Shown here in pieces: positions 1 through 6,359 of a DNA stretch of 24,311 nt. Under the pieces are notes generated by a model. That model was not told where the DNA came from. It made no database searches and saw nothing but the letters and a program-made list of their open reading frames with translations. The stretch is taken from NCBI GenBank assembly GCA_934463345.1, contig CAKSJL010000019.1, forward strand, positions 1 through 24,311, in the 5' to 3' direction. The translations under genes and the position numbers were made by a program. This DNA comes from an uncultured Oscillospiraceae bacterium (GTDB lineage: Bacteria > Bacillota > Clostridia > Oscillospirales > Ruminococcaceae). Position 1 is the first letter of the stretch. Every line of letters starts with the position of its first letter.

Positions 1-79
1 CCGAACACAGAAGTTAAGCTCATCTGCGTAGAAGATACTTGGATGGTAACGTCCTGGGAAAATATATCGATGCCGGCAT
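1..79 (+). rRNA. rrf: 5S ribosomal RNA, 3' part (5' end outside window)
   Basis: The window opens inside a 5S rRNA. The conserved loop motif CCGAACACAGAAGTTAAGC is at positions 1-19, followed by the GGATGGTAACGTCCTGGGAA helix region, and the molecule closes with GATGCCGGCA near position 79. About the first 35-40 nt are missing to the left. A tRNA follows 5 nt later, the usual layout at the end of a Clostridia rRNA operon. The exact 3' end is uncertain by a few bases. Confidence 0.93.
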
Positions 80-84
80 AATAT

Positions 85-160
85 GCACCATTAGCTCAGT
101 TGGTAGAGCAACTGACTCTTAATCAGTGGGTCCTGGGTTCGAGCCCCCGATGGTGCACCA
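85..160 (+). tRNA. tRNA-Lys, anticodon CTT
   Basis: A complete 76-nt cloverleaf. The acceptor stem is GCACCAT (85-91) with ATGGTGC (150-156), followed by discriminator A and an encoded CCA (158-160). The D-loop is AGCTCAGTTGGTAGAGC. The anticodon stem is ACTGA/TCAGT around the loop CTCTTAA, which puts CTT after the invariant U33 and decodes AAG lysine. The T-arm is GGGTTCGAGCCCC with the TTCGA loop. It sits just after the 5S rRNA and just before a strong terminator, so it is probably the last unit of the rRNA transcript. Confidence 0.97.
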
Positions 161-163
161 GTT

Positions 164-194
164 AGGCACAGCAAGTTTTTGTTGTGCCTTTTTT
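164..194 (+). terminator. Intrinsic terminator after 5S rRNA/tRNA-Lys
   Basis: An 11-bp stem, AGGCACAGCAA (164-174) with TTGTTGTGCCT (179-189), has one G-U pair and is followed by a run of T (189-194). It lies directly after the tRNA CCA end and should terminate the rRNA/tRNA transcript. Confidence 0.9.
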
Positions 195-217
195 GTTAAT
201 TTAATGGAGGATGATGT

Positions 218-529
218 ATTATAATTCAAAAAACAAGCTGTAAACGTGCTATTTTTATAGTTTTAATAATAGTTCTTCATATTTTGGTTGCCCTGATTTC
301 CATTTGTATTTATAATTTGTATCAGCAAAACAGCGACAACAGGCGTATAAGAGATTGCATTTCATCTGGCGAAATAGACGGTGATAAGCTTGCAGGTGTA
401 AATTTCAATTATGAATTGGAATATACATTGCAGGATGGCTCAAAAAGGACATTTTCGGGTGATGAAGTTTATTACTGGAATGGTCACAGACTTGTGCCTG
501 TTTCAGAATTTATGAAAGGACATGAGTAA
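218..529 (+). CDS. Small membrane-anchored protein, unknown function (non-ATG start or frameshift)
   Basis: The function is not recognised. The reading frame is open from about 215 to the TAA at 527-529. Read from ATT at 218 it gives about 103 residues: a short basic N-terminus, a hydrophobic segment around residues 11-34, then a polar domain ending ...WNGHRLVPVSEFMKGHE. A clear ribosome binding site (GGAGG, 206-210) sits 7 nt before ATT 218, whereas TTG 284 lies in the middle of the hydrophobic segment and has no ribosome binding site. The ATGs at 211 and 214 are in another frame that stops after about ten codons. Removing one A from the A6 run at 228-233 would join that ATG to this frame. 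The real start is therefore a rare ATT, a +1 shift, or a sequence error. The next gene begins on the base after this stop and looks like a paralogue. Confidence 0.6.
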   Translation: MIIQKTSCKRAIFIVLIIVLHILVALISICIYNLYQQNSDNRRIRDCISSGEIDGDKLAGVNFNYELEYTLQDGSKRTFSGDEVYYWNGHRLVPVSEFMKGHE

Positions 530-784
530 ATGAATAAAACCAAAAAGATACTCTTAGTTTCAGTAATATTATTGTTATCGTGTACTCTTGTTTCAATTTG
601 CTCTGTTCTGTTGTACTCGAATTTTGCCGATGATCCGCAGGATAAAACTATTGCCGGATTATTTGGTGATGAAGTTGCTGATAAGGTTATAGAAGGTAAA
701 TATAAGTGTACATGGAAAGCCTTTGATAAAGATGGAAATGAAAAAACCATTTTTGAAAACAATGTTAATTACAATTGGGAATAA
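530..784 (+). CDS. Small membrane-anchored protein, unknown function (paralogue of the preceding gene)
   Basis: An 84-residue protein with no recognised family. Residues 1-6 are basic (MNKTKK), residues 7-29 form one hydrophobic segment, and the rest is a short polar, probably extracytoplasmic domain. The ATG directly abuts the TAA of the upstream gene and has AAAGGA (515-520) at a 9-nt spacing, so the two are translationally coupled. The C-terminal part aligns by eye with that of the neighbour: both read K(V/L)-x-G-x-x-(Y/F) ... (K/Q)DG-(N/S)-x-(K/R)-T-(I/F) ... (V/E)-x-Y-x-W. This suggests a tandem duplication of a small membrane protein with a mini beta-rich tail. A terminator follows within 12 nt, so the pair forms its own unit. 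Confidence 0.72.
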   Translation: MNKTKKILLVSVILLLSCTLVSICSVLLYSNFADDPQDKTIAGLFGDEVADKVIEGKYKCTWKAFDKDGNEKTIFENNVNYNWE

Positions 785-795
785 TAAGCTGCTAT

Positions 796-828
796 ATCCG
801 GTTAAAGTAAAATTTAACCGGATTTTTT
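796..828 (+). terminator. Intrinsic terminator after the small membrane protein pair
   Basis: A perfect 11-bp stem, ATCCGGTTAAA (796-806) with TTTAACCGGAT (813-823), has a 6-nt loop and runs into six T residues (823-828). It ends the two-gene unit and separates it from the flavin-reductase-like gene. Confidence 0.9.
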
Positions 829-893
829 GAATTTAGATCAGTGCAACAAAATGTGTTAATGTTTATATATAGTAGTTAGTGAAAGGAAAAAAC

Positions 894-1466
894 ATGTCTA
901 AAATATTCTGGAACGGCGGAACACTTCTTTCCCCTGTGCCTCCTGCAATGGTGTCATGCGGGACTTTGGAAGAACCAAACATAATAACTATAGGCTGGAC
1001 AGGAATAGTTAACACAAAGCCGCCTATGACCTATATTTCGGTAAGACCGGAAAGATACTCCTATAATATTATAAAAAAATCAGGTGAATTTGTCATCAAT
1101 CTGACTACGTCTGCACTTGTGAAAAAGGCGGATTTCTGTGGTGTGAAAACTGGCGCAAAAACTGATAAATTCAAAGCATGCGGATTTCATGCTGTACCGG
1201 CGAAAAAGATCAGTGCTCCTGTTATTGATGAATCGCCGCTGAGCCTTGAATGTGTCGTGAAGCAGATAATTCCACTTGGTACTCATGACATGTTTCTTGC
1301 AGAAATTGTCGGTGCTGACATTGATGAACGCTATATCGACAGCAAGGGCAAGCTCAATCTTCAGCAAGCTGGTCTTGCCGCATATTCTCATGGTGAATAT
1401 TTTGCACTTGGAAGAAAACTTGGCGACTTTGGATTTTCAGTCAGAAAAAAGAAAAAACGTCAGTGA
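894..1466 (+). CDS. Flavin reductase-like, FMN-binding family protein
   Basis: A 190-residue protein of the flavin reductase-like / DIM6-NTAB family, which uses FMN to transfer electrons from NAD(P)H or binds FMN in redox enzymes. Family-like features are the start WNGGTLLSPVPPAMVSCG (residues 5-22), the segment IITIGWTGIVNTKPP followed by YISVRPERYSY, EFVINLTTSALV in the middle, and the dimer-forming strand near LAEIVGADID. I chose ATG 894 because GAAAGGA (881-887) lies 6 nt before it; the upstream in-frame GTG at 879 would overlap that site. The C-terminus is very basic (RKKKKRQ). The gene stands alone between a terminator and the cellulase promoter, so its partner and substrate cannot be read from context. 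Confidence 0.85.
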   Translation: MSKIFWNGGTLLSPVPPAMVSCGTLEEPNIITIGWTGIVNTKPPMTYISVRPERYSYNIIKKSGEFVINLTTSALVKKADFCGVKTGAKTDKFKACGFHAVPAKKISAPVIDESPLSLECVVKQIIPLGTHDMFLAEIVGADIDERYIDSKGKLNLQQAGLAAYSHGEYFALGRKLGDFGFSVRKKKKRQ

Positions 1467-1492
1467 TTTTGTGAATATGGTTCGTAAAAGTA

Positions 1493-1521
1493 TTGACATA
1501 AAAAATAGAAAATGCTATTAT
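1493..1521 (+). promoter_or_regulatory. Sigma-A promoter for the GH5 cellulase gene
   Basis: TTGACA (1493-1498) and TATTAT (1516-1521) are separated by 17 nt. The predicted start is near 1528, giving a leader of about 54 nt that contains a small hairpin, GACA-gcag-TGTC (1549-1560), before the GGGAGG ribosome binding site at 1568-1573. This near-consensus promoter suggests the cellulase is transcribed independently of its neighbours. Confidence 0.82.
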
Positions 1522-1581
1522 TAAAGATAATGGCATGTACGGATTAACGACAGCAGTGTCATAGAGAGGGAGGTAAATACT

Positions 1582-3189
1582 ATGAAAAGATGCTTAATTG
1601 CAAAAGGTGTAATTGCGGCATTAACTGCAATTACTGTTTTATCAGCTTCGGCAGCATCTGTCGTACCGTCAGCAGCTGTTCCGGACGAATATCATGATGA
1701 CTGGCTTCATGTAAATGAAAATGCGGAAATTGTTGATATGAACGGAAACCCTGTATGGCTGACAGGCTGCAACTGGTTCGGATATAATGTTGGAAGTCAG
1801 GTTTTCGATGGCGTATGGTCACAGAATATGCATGAAATGTTAAAGCAGATTGCTGACAGAGGTTTTAATCTTTTGCGTGTTCCGATGTCGACCCAGCTTT
1901 TGCTCCAGTGGAAGAATAATGAACCTGATCCGGCAACTCCGAAAGTGAATGAGTGGACAAATCCGGAGCTTACTGTTGAAGGAAAAGTGGGCGGAACTGT
2001 AAAATACAGCTATGATATCTGGAAACAGGCTGTTGAATGGTGCAGAGAACTCGGCATAAAAATAATGATAGATATTCACAGCGCTGAAACAGCATCTGCC
2101 GGACACCAGGTGAGCTTGTGGTATACTGACAAGTATTCAACAGAGGACTGGTTTGAAGCTCTTGAATGGCTCGCTGATACCTATAAGGACGATGATACGC
2201 TCATAGCTATCGATCTGAAGAATGAGCCGCATGGAAAGGCAGATGTTCCTGCACAGATGGCTAAATGGGACGATTCGGAAGATCCGAACAACTGGAAATA
2301 TGCTGCGGAATGTGCTGCAAACAAGGTGCTTGATATAAACCCGAATCTACTCGTAATGGTTGAGGGTATTGAAGTTTACCCAAAGGAGGGTTATGACTGG
2401 ACTGCTCCGGCTATCGACTGGTCAACCAACACAACGTATTACTACGGTGCATGGTGGGGCGGAAATTTCAGGGGAGCAAAGGAAAATCCTATCGACCTTG
2501 GAAAATATCAGAGTCAGCTTGTTTATTCTCCGCATGACTATGGTCCGCTTGTGTATGAACAGAGCTGGTTCCATGACGGATTTACACAGCAGAGTATTAT
2601 GGATGAATACTGGTATGATAACTGGTTCTATCTGCTTGATGAAAAGAAAGCGCCGCTTCTTATGGGCGAATGGGGCGGATTTATTGATGAACAGCACGAT
2701 CCGGACGGTGCAAATACAAAATGGCTTACCTATCTCAGAGATCTTATGATTGACAATAGAATACACCACACATTCTGGTGCTTTAATGAGAATTCCGGCG
2801 ATACCGGCGGTCTGGTGTATGACAACTTCGGAAAATGGGACGAGGATAAGTATGCTCTCGTGAAGCCTGCGCTCTGGCAGAACGATGAAGGAAAGTTTAT
2901 AAGCCTTGACCATAAAACAGCTATCGGAACAAACGGAATTTCGCTTGGAGAATACTATTCTGCTTCTCCTTCAACAGAGCCTGAAACAGATGTGACAGGC
3001 GCAGATAACGTATTAAGGGGCGATGTCAATTCAGATAAGGCAGTAAATGTATTTGACTCTGCTGCTCTGAGAAAACATATTCTGGGTGCGGATAATGAAA
3101 TTAATGCGAAAAACAGCGACTTTAACGGCGACGGAAGCGTTGATCTGTCGGATCTTATTGCGCTTAACAGCTTTTTGATAGCAAAATAA
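1582..3189 (+). CDS. Exported GH5 endoglucanase with type I dockerin (cellulosomal)
   Basis: A 535-residue secreted cellulase. Residues 1-33 form a Sec signal peptide (basic MKRCLIAKG, hydrophobic core, then Ala-rich region). Residues about 40-455 are a glycoside hydrolase family 5 barrel: LLRVPMS at 97-103, IMIDIHSAE at 161-169, acid/base Glu215 in KNEPHG, YSPHDYGP at 315-322, nucleophile Glu363 in MGEWGG, and FNENSGDTGG at 401-410. The last pattern fits the GH5_1-type endoglucanases. A short Ser/Thr/Pro/Glu linker (about 461-475) leads to a dockerin at 478-533 with two Ca-binding repeats, GDVNSDKAVNVFDSAALRKHI and SDFNGDGSVDLSDLIALNSFL. The enzyme should cleave beta-1,4-glucan outside the cell and dock to a cohesin-bearing scaffoldin. 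ATG 1582 has GGGAGG 8 nt upstream. No cohesin or scaffoldin gene is in the window and no terminator is evident after the stop. Confidence 0.95.
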   Translation: MKRCLIAKGVIAALTAITVLSASAASVVPSAAVPDEYHDDWLHVNENAEIVDMNGNPVWLTGCNWFGYNVGSQVFDGVWSQNMHEMLKQIADRGFNLLRVPMSTQLLLQWKNNEPDPATPKVNEWTNPELTVEGKVGGTVKYSYDIWKQAVEWCRELGIKIMIDIHSAETASAGHQVSLWYTDKYSTEDWFEALEWLADTYKDDDTLIAIDLKNEPHGKADVPAQMAKWDDSEDPNNWKYAAECAANKVLDINPNLLVMVEGIEVYPKEGYDWTAPAIDWSTNTTYYYGAWWGGNFRGAKENPIDLGKYQSQLVYSPHDYGPLVYEQSWFHDGFTQQSIMDEYWYDNWFYLLDEKKAPLLMGEWGGFIDEQHDPDGANTKWLTYLRDLMIDNRIHHTFWCFNENSGDTGGLVYDNFGKWDEDKYALVKPALWQNDEGKFISLDHKTAIGTNGISLGEYYSASPSTEPETDVTGADNVLRGDVNSDKAVNVFDSAALRKHILGADNEINAKNSDFNGDGSVDLSDLIALNSFLIAK

Positions 3190-3202
3190 AGCGAAAAATC
3201 TA

Positions 3203-3231
3203 TTGAAAAAAGGAATAATTTCTGATATAAT
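3203..3231 (+). promoter_or_regulatory. Sigma-A promoter with extended -10 for purA
   Basis: TTGAAA (3203-3208) and TATAAT (3226-3231) lie 17 nt apart, with a TGA extended -10 (3223-3225). The start of transcription would be near 3238, the first base pairs of the leader stem described next, giving a leader of about 70 nt. Confidence 0.85.
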
Positions 3232-3236
3232 AGTAA

Positions 3237-3281
3237 GGCAGTGTTTTTTACGGCTGTAATAATGCCGTACAGGGCGCTGCC
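3237..3281 (+). promoter_or_regulatory. Structured 5' leader of purA (two-tier hairpin)
   Basis: A nested hairpin: the outer stem GGCAGTG (3237-3243) pairs with CGCTGCC (3275-3281) with one G-U, and the inner stem TACGGC (3249-3254) pairs with GCCGTA (3264-3269). It starts at about the predicted first transcribed base and leaves the purA ribosome binding site (3297-3301) free. It may only stabilise the 5' end of the mRNA. I do not recognise a purine riboswitch here. Confidence 0.45.
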
Positions 3282-3308
3282 CTAAACTTATTGAAAAGGG
3301 GAAAAGCA

Positions 3309-4583
3309 ATGCCAGCTAATATTGTTGTCGGAACTCAGTGGGGCGATGAAGGAAAAGGTAAGATCATTGACATCCTTGCTTCCCGTGCTGATGTTGTAGT
3401 TCGTTCACAGGGCGGTAACAACGCCGGACATACTGTTGTAAATAACGGTGAAACCTATAAGCTTCATCTGATCCCTTCGGGTATTCTTTATCCGGACAAG
3501 CTCTGCCTTATCGGTGCAGGCGTGGTAATGGATCCTAAGGATTTTACAGGAGAGCTGAAATCTTTAAGTGACAGAGGTATTTCAACTTCAAATCTTAAAA
3601 TTGATCCGAGAGCGCATGTTGTAATGCCATGGCATATAATTCTTGACGGAGTGTCAGAAAAATTCAGAGGAAATTCTGATATTGGAACAACAAAGCGTGG
3701 AATCGGTCCTACATATATGGATAAATACGAACGCTGCGGAATAAGAGTCTATGACCTTGTTCATCCTGAAATTTTTGCAGAAAAGGCAAGAACAACAGGA
3801 AAACTTAAAAATAAGATAATTACAGAGGTTTACGGCGGAGAGGCTGTTGATATAGAGGCTGTTATTGCTGAATATAATGAGTACGGCAAAACCCTTGCAC
3901 CTTATGTTGACGATGTTTCAGTTCTGACCTATGATGCTGATAAGGCTGGCAAAACCATCATGTTTGAGGGTGCACAGGCTACATTGCTTGATATAGACTT
4001 CGGTACATATCCTTATGTTACCTCATCTCATCCGCTTTCGGCAGGTGTTTGTGTCGGAACAGGCGTTGGCCCGAGAATGATAACAAATATTATAGGCGTT
4101 GCCAAGGCATATACAACAAGAGTCGGAAAAGGACCTTTCCCGACAGAGCTTGATGATGAAATTGGTGACAAAATCAGAAATGTCGGCGGAGAATTCGGAA
4201 CGACAACAGGACGTCCGAGAAGAACAGGCTGGTTTGATGCTGTTATTGTGAGACATTCAGTAAGAGTAAACGGTCTTGACGGACTTGCAATAAACAAGCT
4301 CGACACACTTTGCGGACTGGGAATGCTTAAAATCTGCGTGGGTTATAAAATGCCGGACGGAACAACTGTAAAGAATTTCCCTCCGACACTTGAAGAGTTA
4401 AGCGGATGCGAACCGATTTATGAGGAGCATGAAGGCTTTACAGAGGATATCACAGGCTGCCGCAAATTTGAAGAGCTGCCGTTATCCTGTCAGAAATATA
4501 TAAAGCGTCTTGAGGAACTTTGCGAATGTAAGGTTGCAATGATAGGCGTAGGTCCTGACAGAAGTCAGATTATTGAGAGATAA
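3309..4583 (+). CDS. purA: Adenylosuccinate synthetase
   Basis: A 424-residue, full-length enzyme that condenses IMP and aspartate with GTP to give adenylosuccinate, the first committed step from IMP to AMP in the cytoplasm. The N-terminus IVVGTQWGDEGKGK carries the GTP/phosphate loop with catalytic Asp13, and NNAGHTV places His41 as the second catalytic residue. TTKRGIGP, IMFEGAQ, and TTTGRPRRTGWFD are the expected IMP and Mg/GTP-site blocks, and GVGPDRSQ stands at the C-terminus. ATG 3309 is preferred over the upstream TTG at 3291, because AGGGG (3297-3301) lies 7 nt before the ATG and would be inside the longer version. It has its own promoter. A hairpin lies between it and tsaD. Confidence 0.97.
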   Translation: MPANIVVGTQWGDEGKGKIIDILASRADVVVRSQGGNNAGHTVVNNGETYKLHLIPSGILYPDKLCLIGAGVVMDPKDFTGELKSLSDRGISTSNLKIDPRAHVVMPWHIILDGVSEKFRGNSDIGTTKRGIGPTYMDKYERCGIRVYDLVHPEIFAEKARTTGKLKNKIITEVYGGEAVDIEAVIAEYNEYGKTLAPYVDDVSVLTYDADKAGKTIMFEGAQATLLDIDFGTYPYVTSSHPLSAGVCVGTGVGPRMITNIIGVAKAYTTRVGKGPFPTELDDEIGDKIRNVGGEFGTTTGRPRRTGWFDAVIVRHSVRVNGLDGLAINKLDTLCGLGMLKICVGYKMPDGTTVKNFPPTLEELSGCEPIYEEHEGFTEDITGCRKFEELPLSCQKYIKRLEELCECKVAMIGVGPDRSQIIER

Positions 4584-4617
4584 GGAAGTTTTTCTGTGAG
4601 AATAACTTCAAAGAAAA

Positions 4618-4642
4618 GGGCGGCTCGTTTCTCGTGCCGCCC
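4618..4642 (+). terminator. GC-rich hairpin between purA and tsaD (weak terminator or attenuating stem)
   Basis: A perfect 7-bp stem, GGGCGGC (4618-4624) with GCCGCCC (4636-4642), has an 11-nt loop. The following GCTTTGTT is only moderately T-rich, so termination is probably partial. No separate promoter for tsaD is evident, so some readthrough is expected. Confidence 0.5.
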
Positions 4643-4665
4643 GCTTTGTTGAAACGGAGATAAAA

Positions 4666-5676
4666 ATGCTTATACTTGGAATTGAAAGCTCGTGCGACGA
4701 AACAGCGGCAGCAGTTTCTGAAAACGGAACAAATATACTTTCCTCGGTTATCTCAACACAGATTGAGGAACATAAGAAATATGGCGGTGTCGTTCCTGAA
4801 ATCGCTTCACGCCGTCACTGTGAAAATATTCTGGGAGTTGTGAAAAAAGCTCTTGATGACTGCGGCAAAACGCTTGATGAAATGGATGCAATAGCTGTAA
4901 CTTATGCACCCGGACTTATCGGTGCACTTTTAGTCGGCGTTAACTTTGCAAAGGGACTTGCGATGGCGTCAGGAAAACCGCTTGTGCCGGTTCATCATCT
5001 TTCCGGTCATATCGCTGCAAATTACATAGCGTATCCTGAGTTAAAGCCGCCGTATCTTTGTCTTGTTGCAAGCGGAGGACATTCACATATAGTTGAAGTG
5101 CTTGATTACACAAAATTCAAGATAATAGGAAGAACAAGGGACGACGCTGCCGGAGAATGCTTTGACAAATGTGCAAGAGCAATGGGTTATCCTTATCCCG
5201 GAGGAATTCATGTTGACCAAGCGGCACAGCTTGGTGACAGCAGCGAATATACTCTTCCTCATCCTAAGGTTGCAGGAAGTGAATTTGATTTCAGCTTTTC
5301 CGGACTTAAGACCTCAGTCATAAACCTGCTGCATAATTCGGCGCAGAAGGGGATCCAGGTTCATAAGGAAAATCTCTGTGCATCGCTTCAGTCCACGATT
5401 TCAGAAATTCTCTGTCAGAAAACAATTGCTGCGGCAAAGCTTCTGGGATACAGTAATATAGCGGTTGCCGGAGGAGTTTCTGCAAACAGCGGAGTGAGGG
5501 GTGCGTTTGAAAAGGAATGTGCAGAAAACGGATTTAAGCTTTATCTGCCGCCTCTGAATCTTTGCGGAGATAATGGGGCAATGATTGCATGTCAGGGATA
5601 TTACAGCTACCTTGCCGGTCATAGAGCTGACGAGAGTCTGAACGCTCTTGCAACGCTTTCGCTTGAGGCTGTATAA
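4666..5676 (+). CDS. tsaD: tRNA N6-adenosine threonylcarbamoyltransferase
   Basis: A 336-residue TsaD (formerly Gcp/YgjD), which transfers the threonylcarbamoyl group from TC-AMP to A37 of ANN-decoding tRNAs together with TsaB and TsaE. The N-terminus ILGIESSCDETAAA is the ASKHA phosphate-1 motif. The metal ligands are His111 and His115 in HHLSGHI, with Asp302 in LCGDNGAM. ASGGHSHI (135-142) and AGGVSANSGVR are the nucleotide-binding glycine loops, and FSFSGLKTSV is typical of the family. ATG 4666 follows an ACGGAG site. tsaB and tsaE are not next to it in the window. Its TAA stop shares its last base with a perfect 18-bp inverted repeat that could fold at the 3' end of the mRNA. Confidence 0.97.
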   Translation: MLILGIESSCDETAAAVSENGTNILSSVISTQIEEHKKYGGVVPEIASRRHCENILGVVKKALDDCGKTLDEMDAIAVTYAPGLIGALLVGVNFAKGLAMASGKPLVPVHHLSGHIAANYIAYPELKPPYLCLVASGGHSHIVEVLDYTKFKIIGRTRDDAAGECFDKCARAMGYPYPGGIHVDQAAQLGDSSEYTLPHPKVAGSEFDFSFSGLKTSVINLLHNSAQKGIQVHKENLCASLQSTISEILCQKTIAAAKLLGYSNIAVAGGVSANSGVRGAFEKECAENGFKLYLPPLNLCGDNGAMIACQGYYSYLAGHRADESLNALATLSLEAV

Positions 5677-5751
5677 GAACCCGTCTTCACAAGCGTATGC
5701 GTAAAAATTGTGCTTGGAAATCCGCACACATATCTTGTGAAGACGGGTTCT
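5676..5751. repeat. Repeat family A: 18-bp perfect inverted repeat (MITE-like, 76 bp)
   Basis: AGAACCCGTCTTCACAAG (5676-5693) is followed 40 nt later by its exact reverse complement (5734-5751). The inner flanks CGTATGCG and CGCACACATAT extend the pairing imperfectly. Single copies of the same 18-mer are at 23175-23192 (one mismatch) and 24238-24255 (one mismatch, and with the same CGTATGCG extension). The element begins at the last base of the tsaD stop. It lacks a T-tract, so it is better read as a small mobile or repetitive element than as a simple terminator, though its RNA would fold very stably. Confidence 0.8.
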
Positions 5752-5788
5752 AGAGGTATCAGACCACTGATTTTATGCGTCTATTTCC

Positions 5789-5817
5789 TTGACAGCTTAA
5801 ATCTGATATGCTATACT
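5789..5817 (+). promoter_or_regulatory. Sigma-A promoter for the proBA-containing operon
   Basis: TTGACA (5789-5794) and TATACT (5812-5817) are 17 nt apart, with TGC before the -10 (5809-5811). Transcription would start near 5824, so the mRNA begins just before the MITE-like element at 5831-5944 and has a leader of about 220 nt before the first gene at 6045. Confidence 0.8.
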
Positions 5818-5830
5818 TTAAAAAGATAAC

Positions 5831-5944
5831 ATAAGGCAATACCGCACAATTATCAGCTGACATCTTTGCCGCACATCTGCTTGCAGATTTTTCGTCATAT
5901 CATGCAAGCACCTGTACGACAATAATTATGAGGTATTGCCATAA
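5831..5944. mobile_element. MITE-like element (repeat family B) with terminal inverted repeats and ATAA flanks
   Basis: GGCAATACCGCACAATTAT (5835-5853) and the reverse complement of 5922-5940 match at 17 of 19 positions. The 106-bp element is flanked on both sides by ATAA (5831-5834 and 5941-5944), which looks like a 4-bp target duplication. It contains no open frame for a transposase. It lies between the promoter at 5789-5817 and the first gene of the operon, so it is transcribed as part of the leader. Related ends occur at 19987-20005 and 22959-22977. Confidence 0.7.
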
Positions 5945-5951
5945 GAAATCG

Positions 5952-6027
5952 TCCACATAGGCAATCTTTGTATATACTTCCTGTGTGGGCAGATTCTGAT
6001 TTATGAAAGTCCGCCATGGTGCGGAGA
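5952..6027 (+). promoter_or_regulatory. Leader hairpins before the membrane protein/proBA operon
   Basis: Downstream of the MITE-like element the leader can form CCACATAGG/CCTGTGTGG (9 bp with one G-U, about 5954-5986) and then TCCGC-catggt-GCGGA (about 6010-6025). No T-box sequence (AGGGTGGNACCGCG) and no T-tract are visible, so any regulatory role is open. Confidence 0.35.
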
Positions 6028-6044
6028 AATGGAGAGTTTGAGAT

Positions 6045-6359
6045 ATGAGCAGTAACGTTTTTCCACTGCCGTTTACAACACACATTATTTTTGCGGCAGT
6101 TGCATTTTTATTTTTTATAGTTCAGTTTATCAGAACAAAATACAAGTATGAGCCTGTTATGGCAATGGCTGTTGCTTCTACAATGCTTATTTACATAAAA
6201 GACAGCAGAATGTGGATATGCAGTGTGGGTATACTTGAACTTGGTCTTTTGCTTATTTCCCTTGTACTGTCTATTGCTGAAAAGAGAAGCAGGCGTGAAG
6301 CTGCGGCTCTGAATACAAATATTGATGACAGTACTAATGAAAAGGACGGTCAGGAGTGA
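6045..6359 (+). CDS. Small multi-pass membrane protein, unknown function
   Basis: A 104-residue protein that I do not recognise. It has hydrophobic segments at about residues 12-29 and 57-77, and a weaker one near 38-50, joined by a basic stretch RTKYKYE, which suggests two or three membrane passes. A charged, Asn/Asp/Glu-rich cytoplasmic tail (residues 78-104, AEKRSRREAAAL...) follows. ATG 6045 has GGAGAG (6031-6036) 8 nt upstream. Its stop TGA overlaps the GTG start of the next gene by four bases, so the two are translationally coupled. It is the first gene of the operon that also carries proB and proA; nothing in the sequence ties it to proline synthesis. Confidence 0.75.
   Translation: MSSNVFPLPFTTHIIFAAVAFLFFIVQFIRTKYKYEPVMAMAVASTMLIYIKDSRMWICSVGILELGLLLISLVLSIAEKRSRREAAALNTNIDDSTNEKDGQE

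Noticed and set aside
2360..2913. Open frames of 129 (+) and 163 (-) codons inside the cellulase gene
   Set aside because: Both overlap the GH5 catalytic core in other frames and lack start signals; they are shadows of a GC-balanced coding sequence.
5824..6044. Possible T-box for the proline operon
   Set aside because: T-box leaders often precede proBA in Firmicutes, but there is no AGGGTGGNACCGCG sequence and no leader terminator here.
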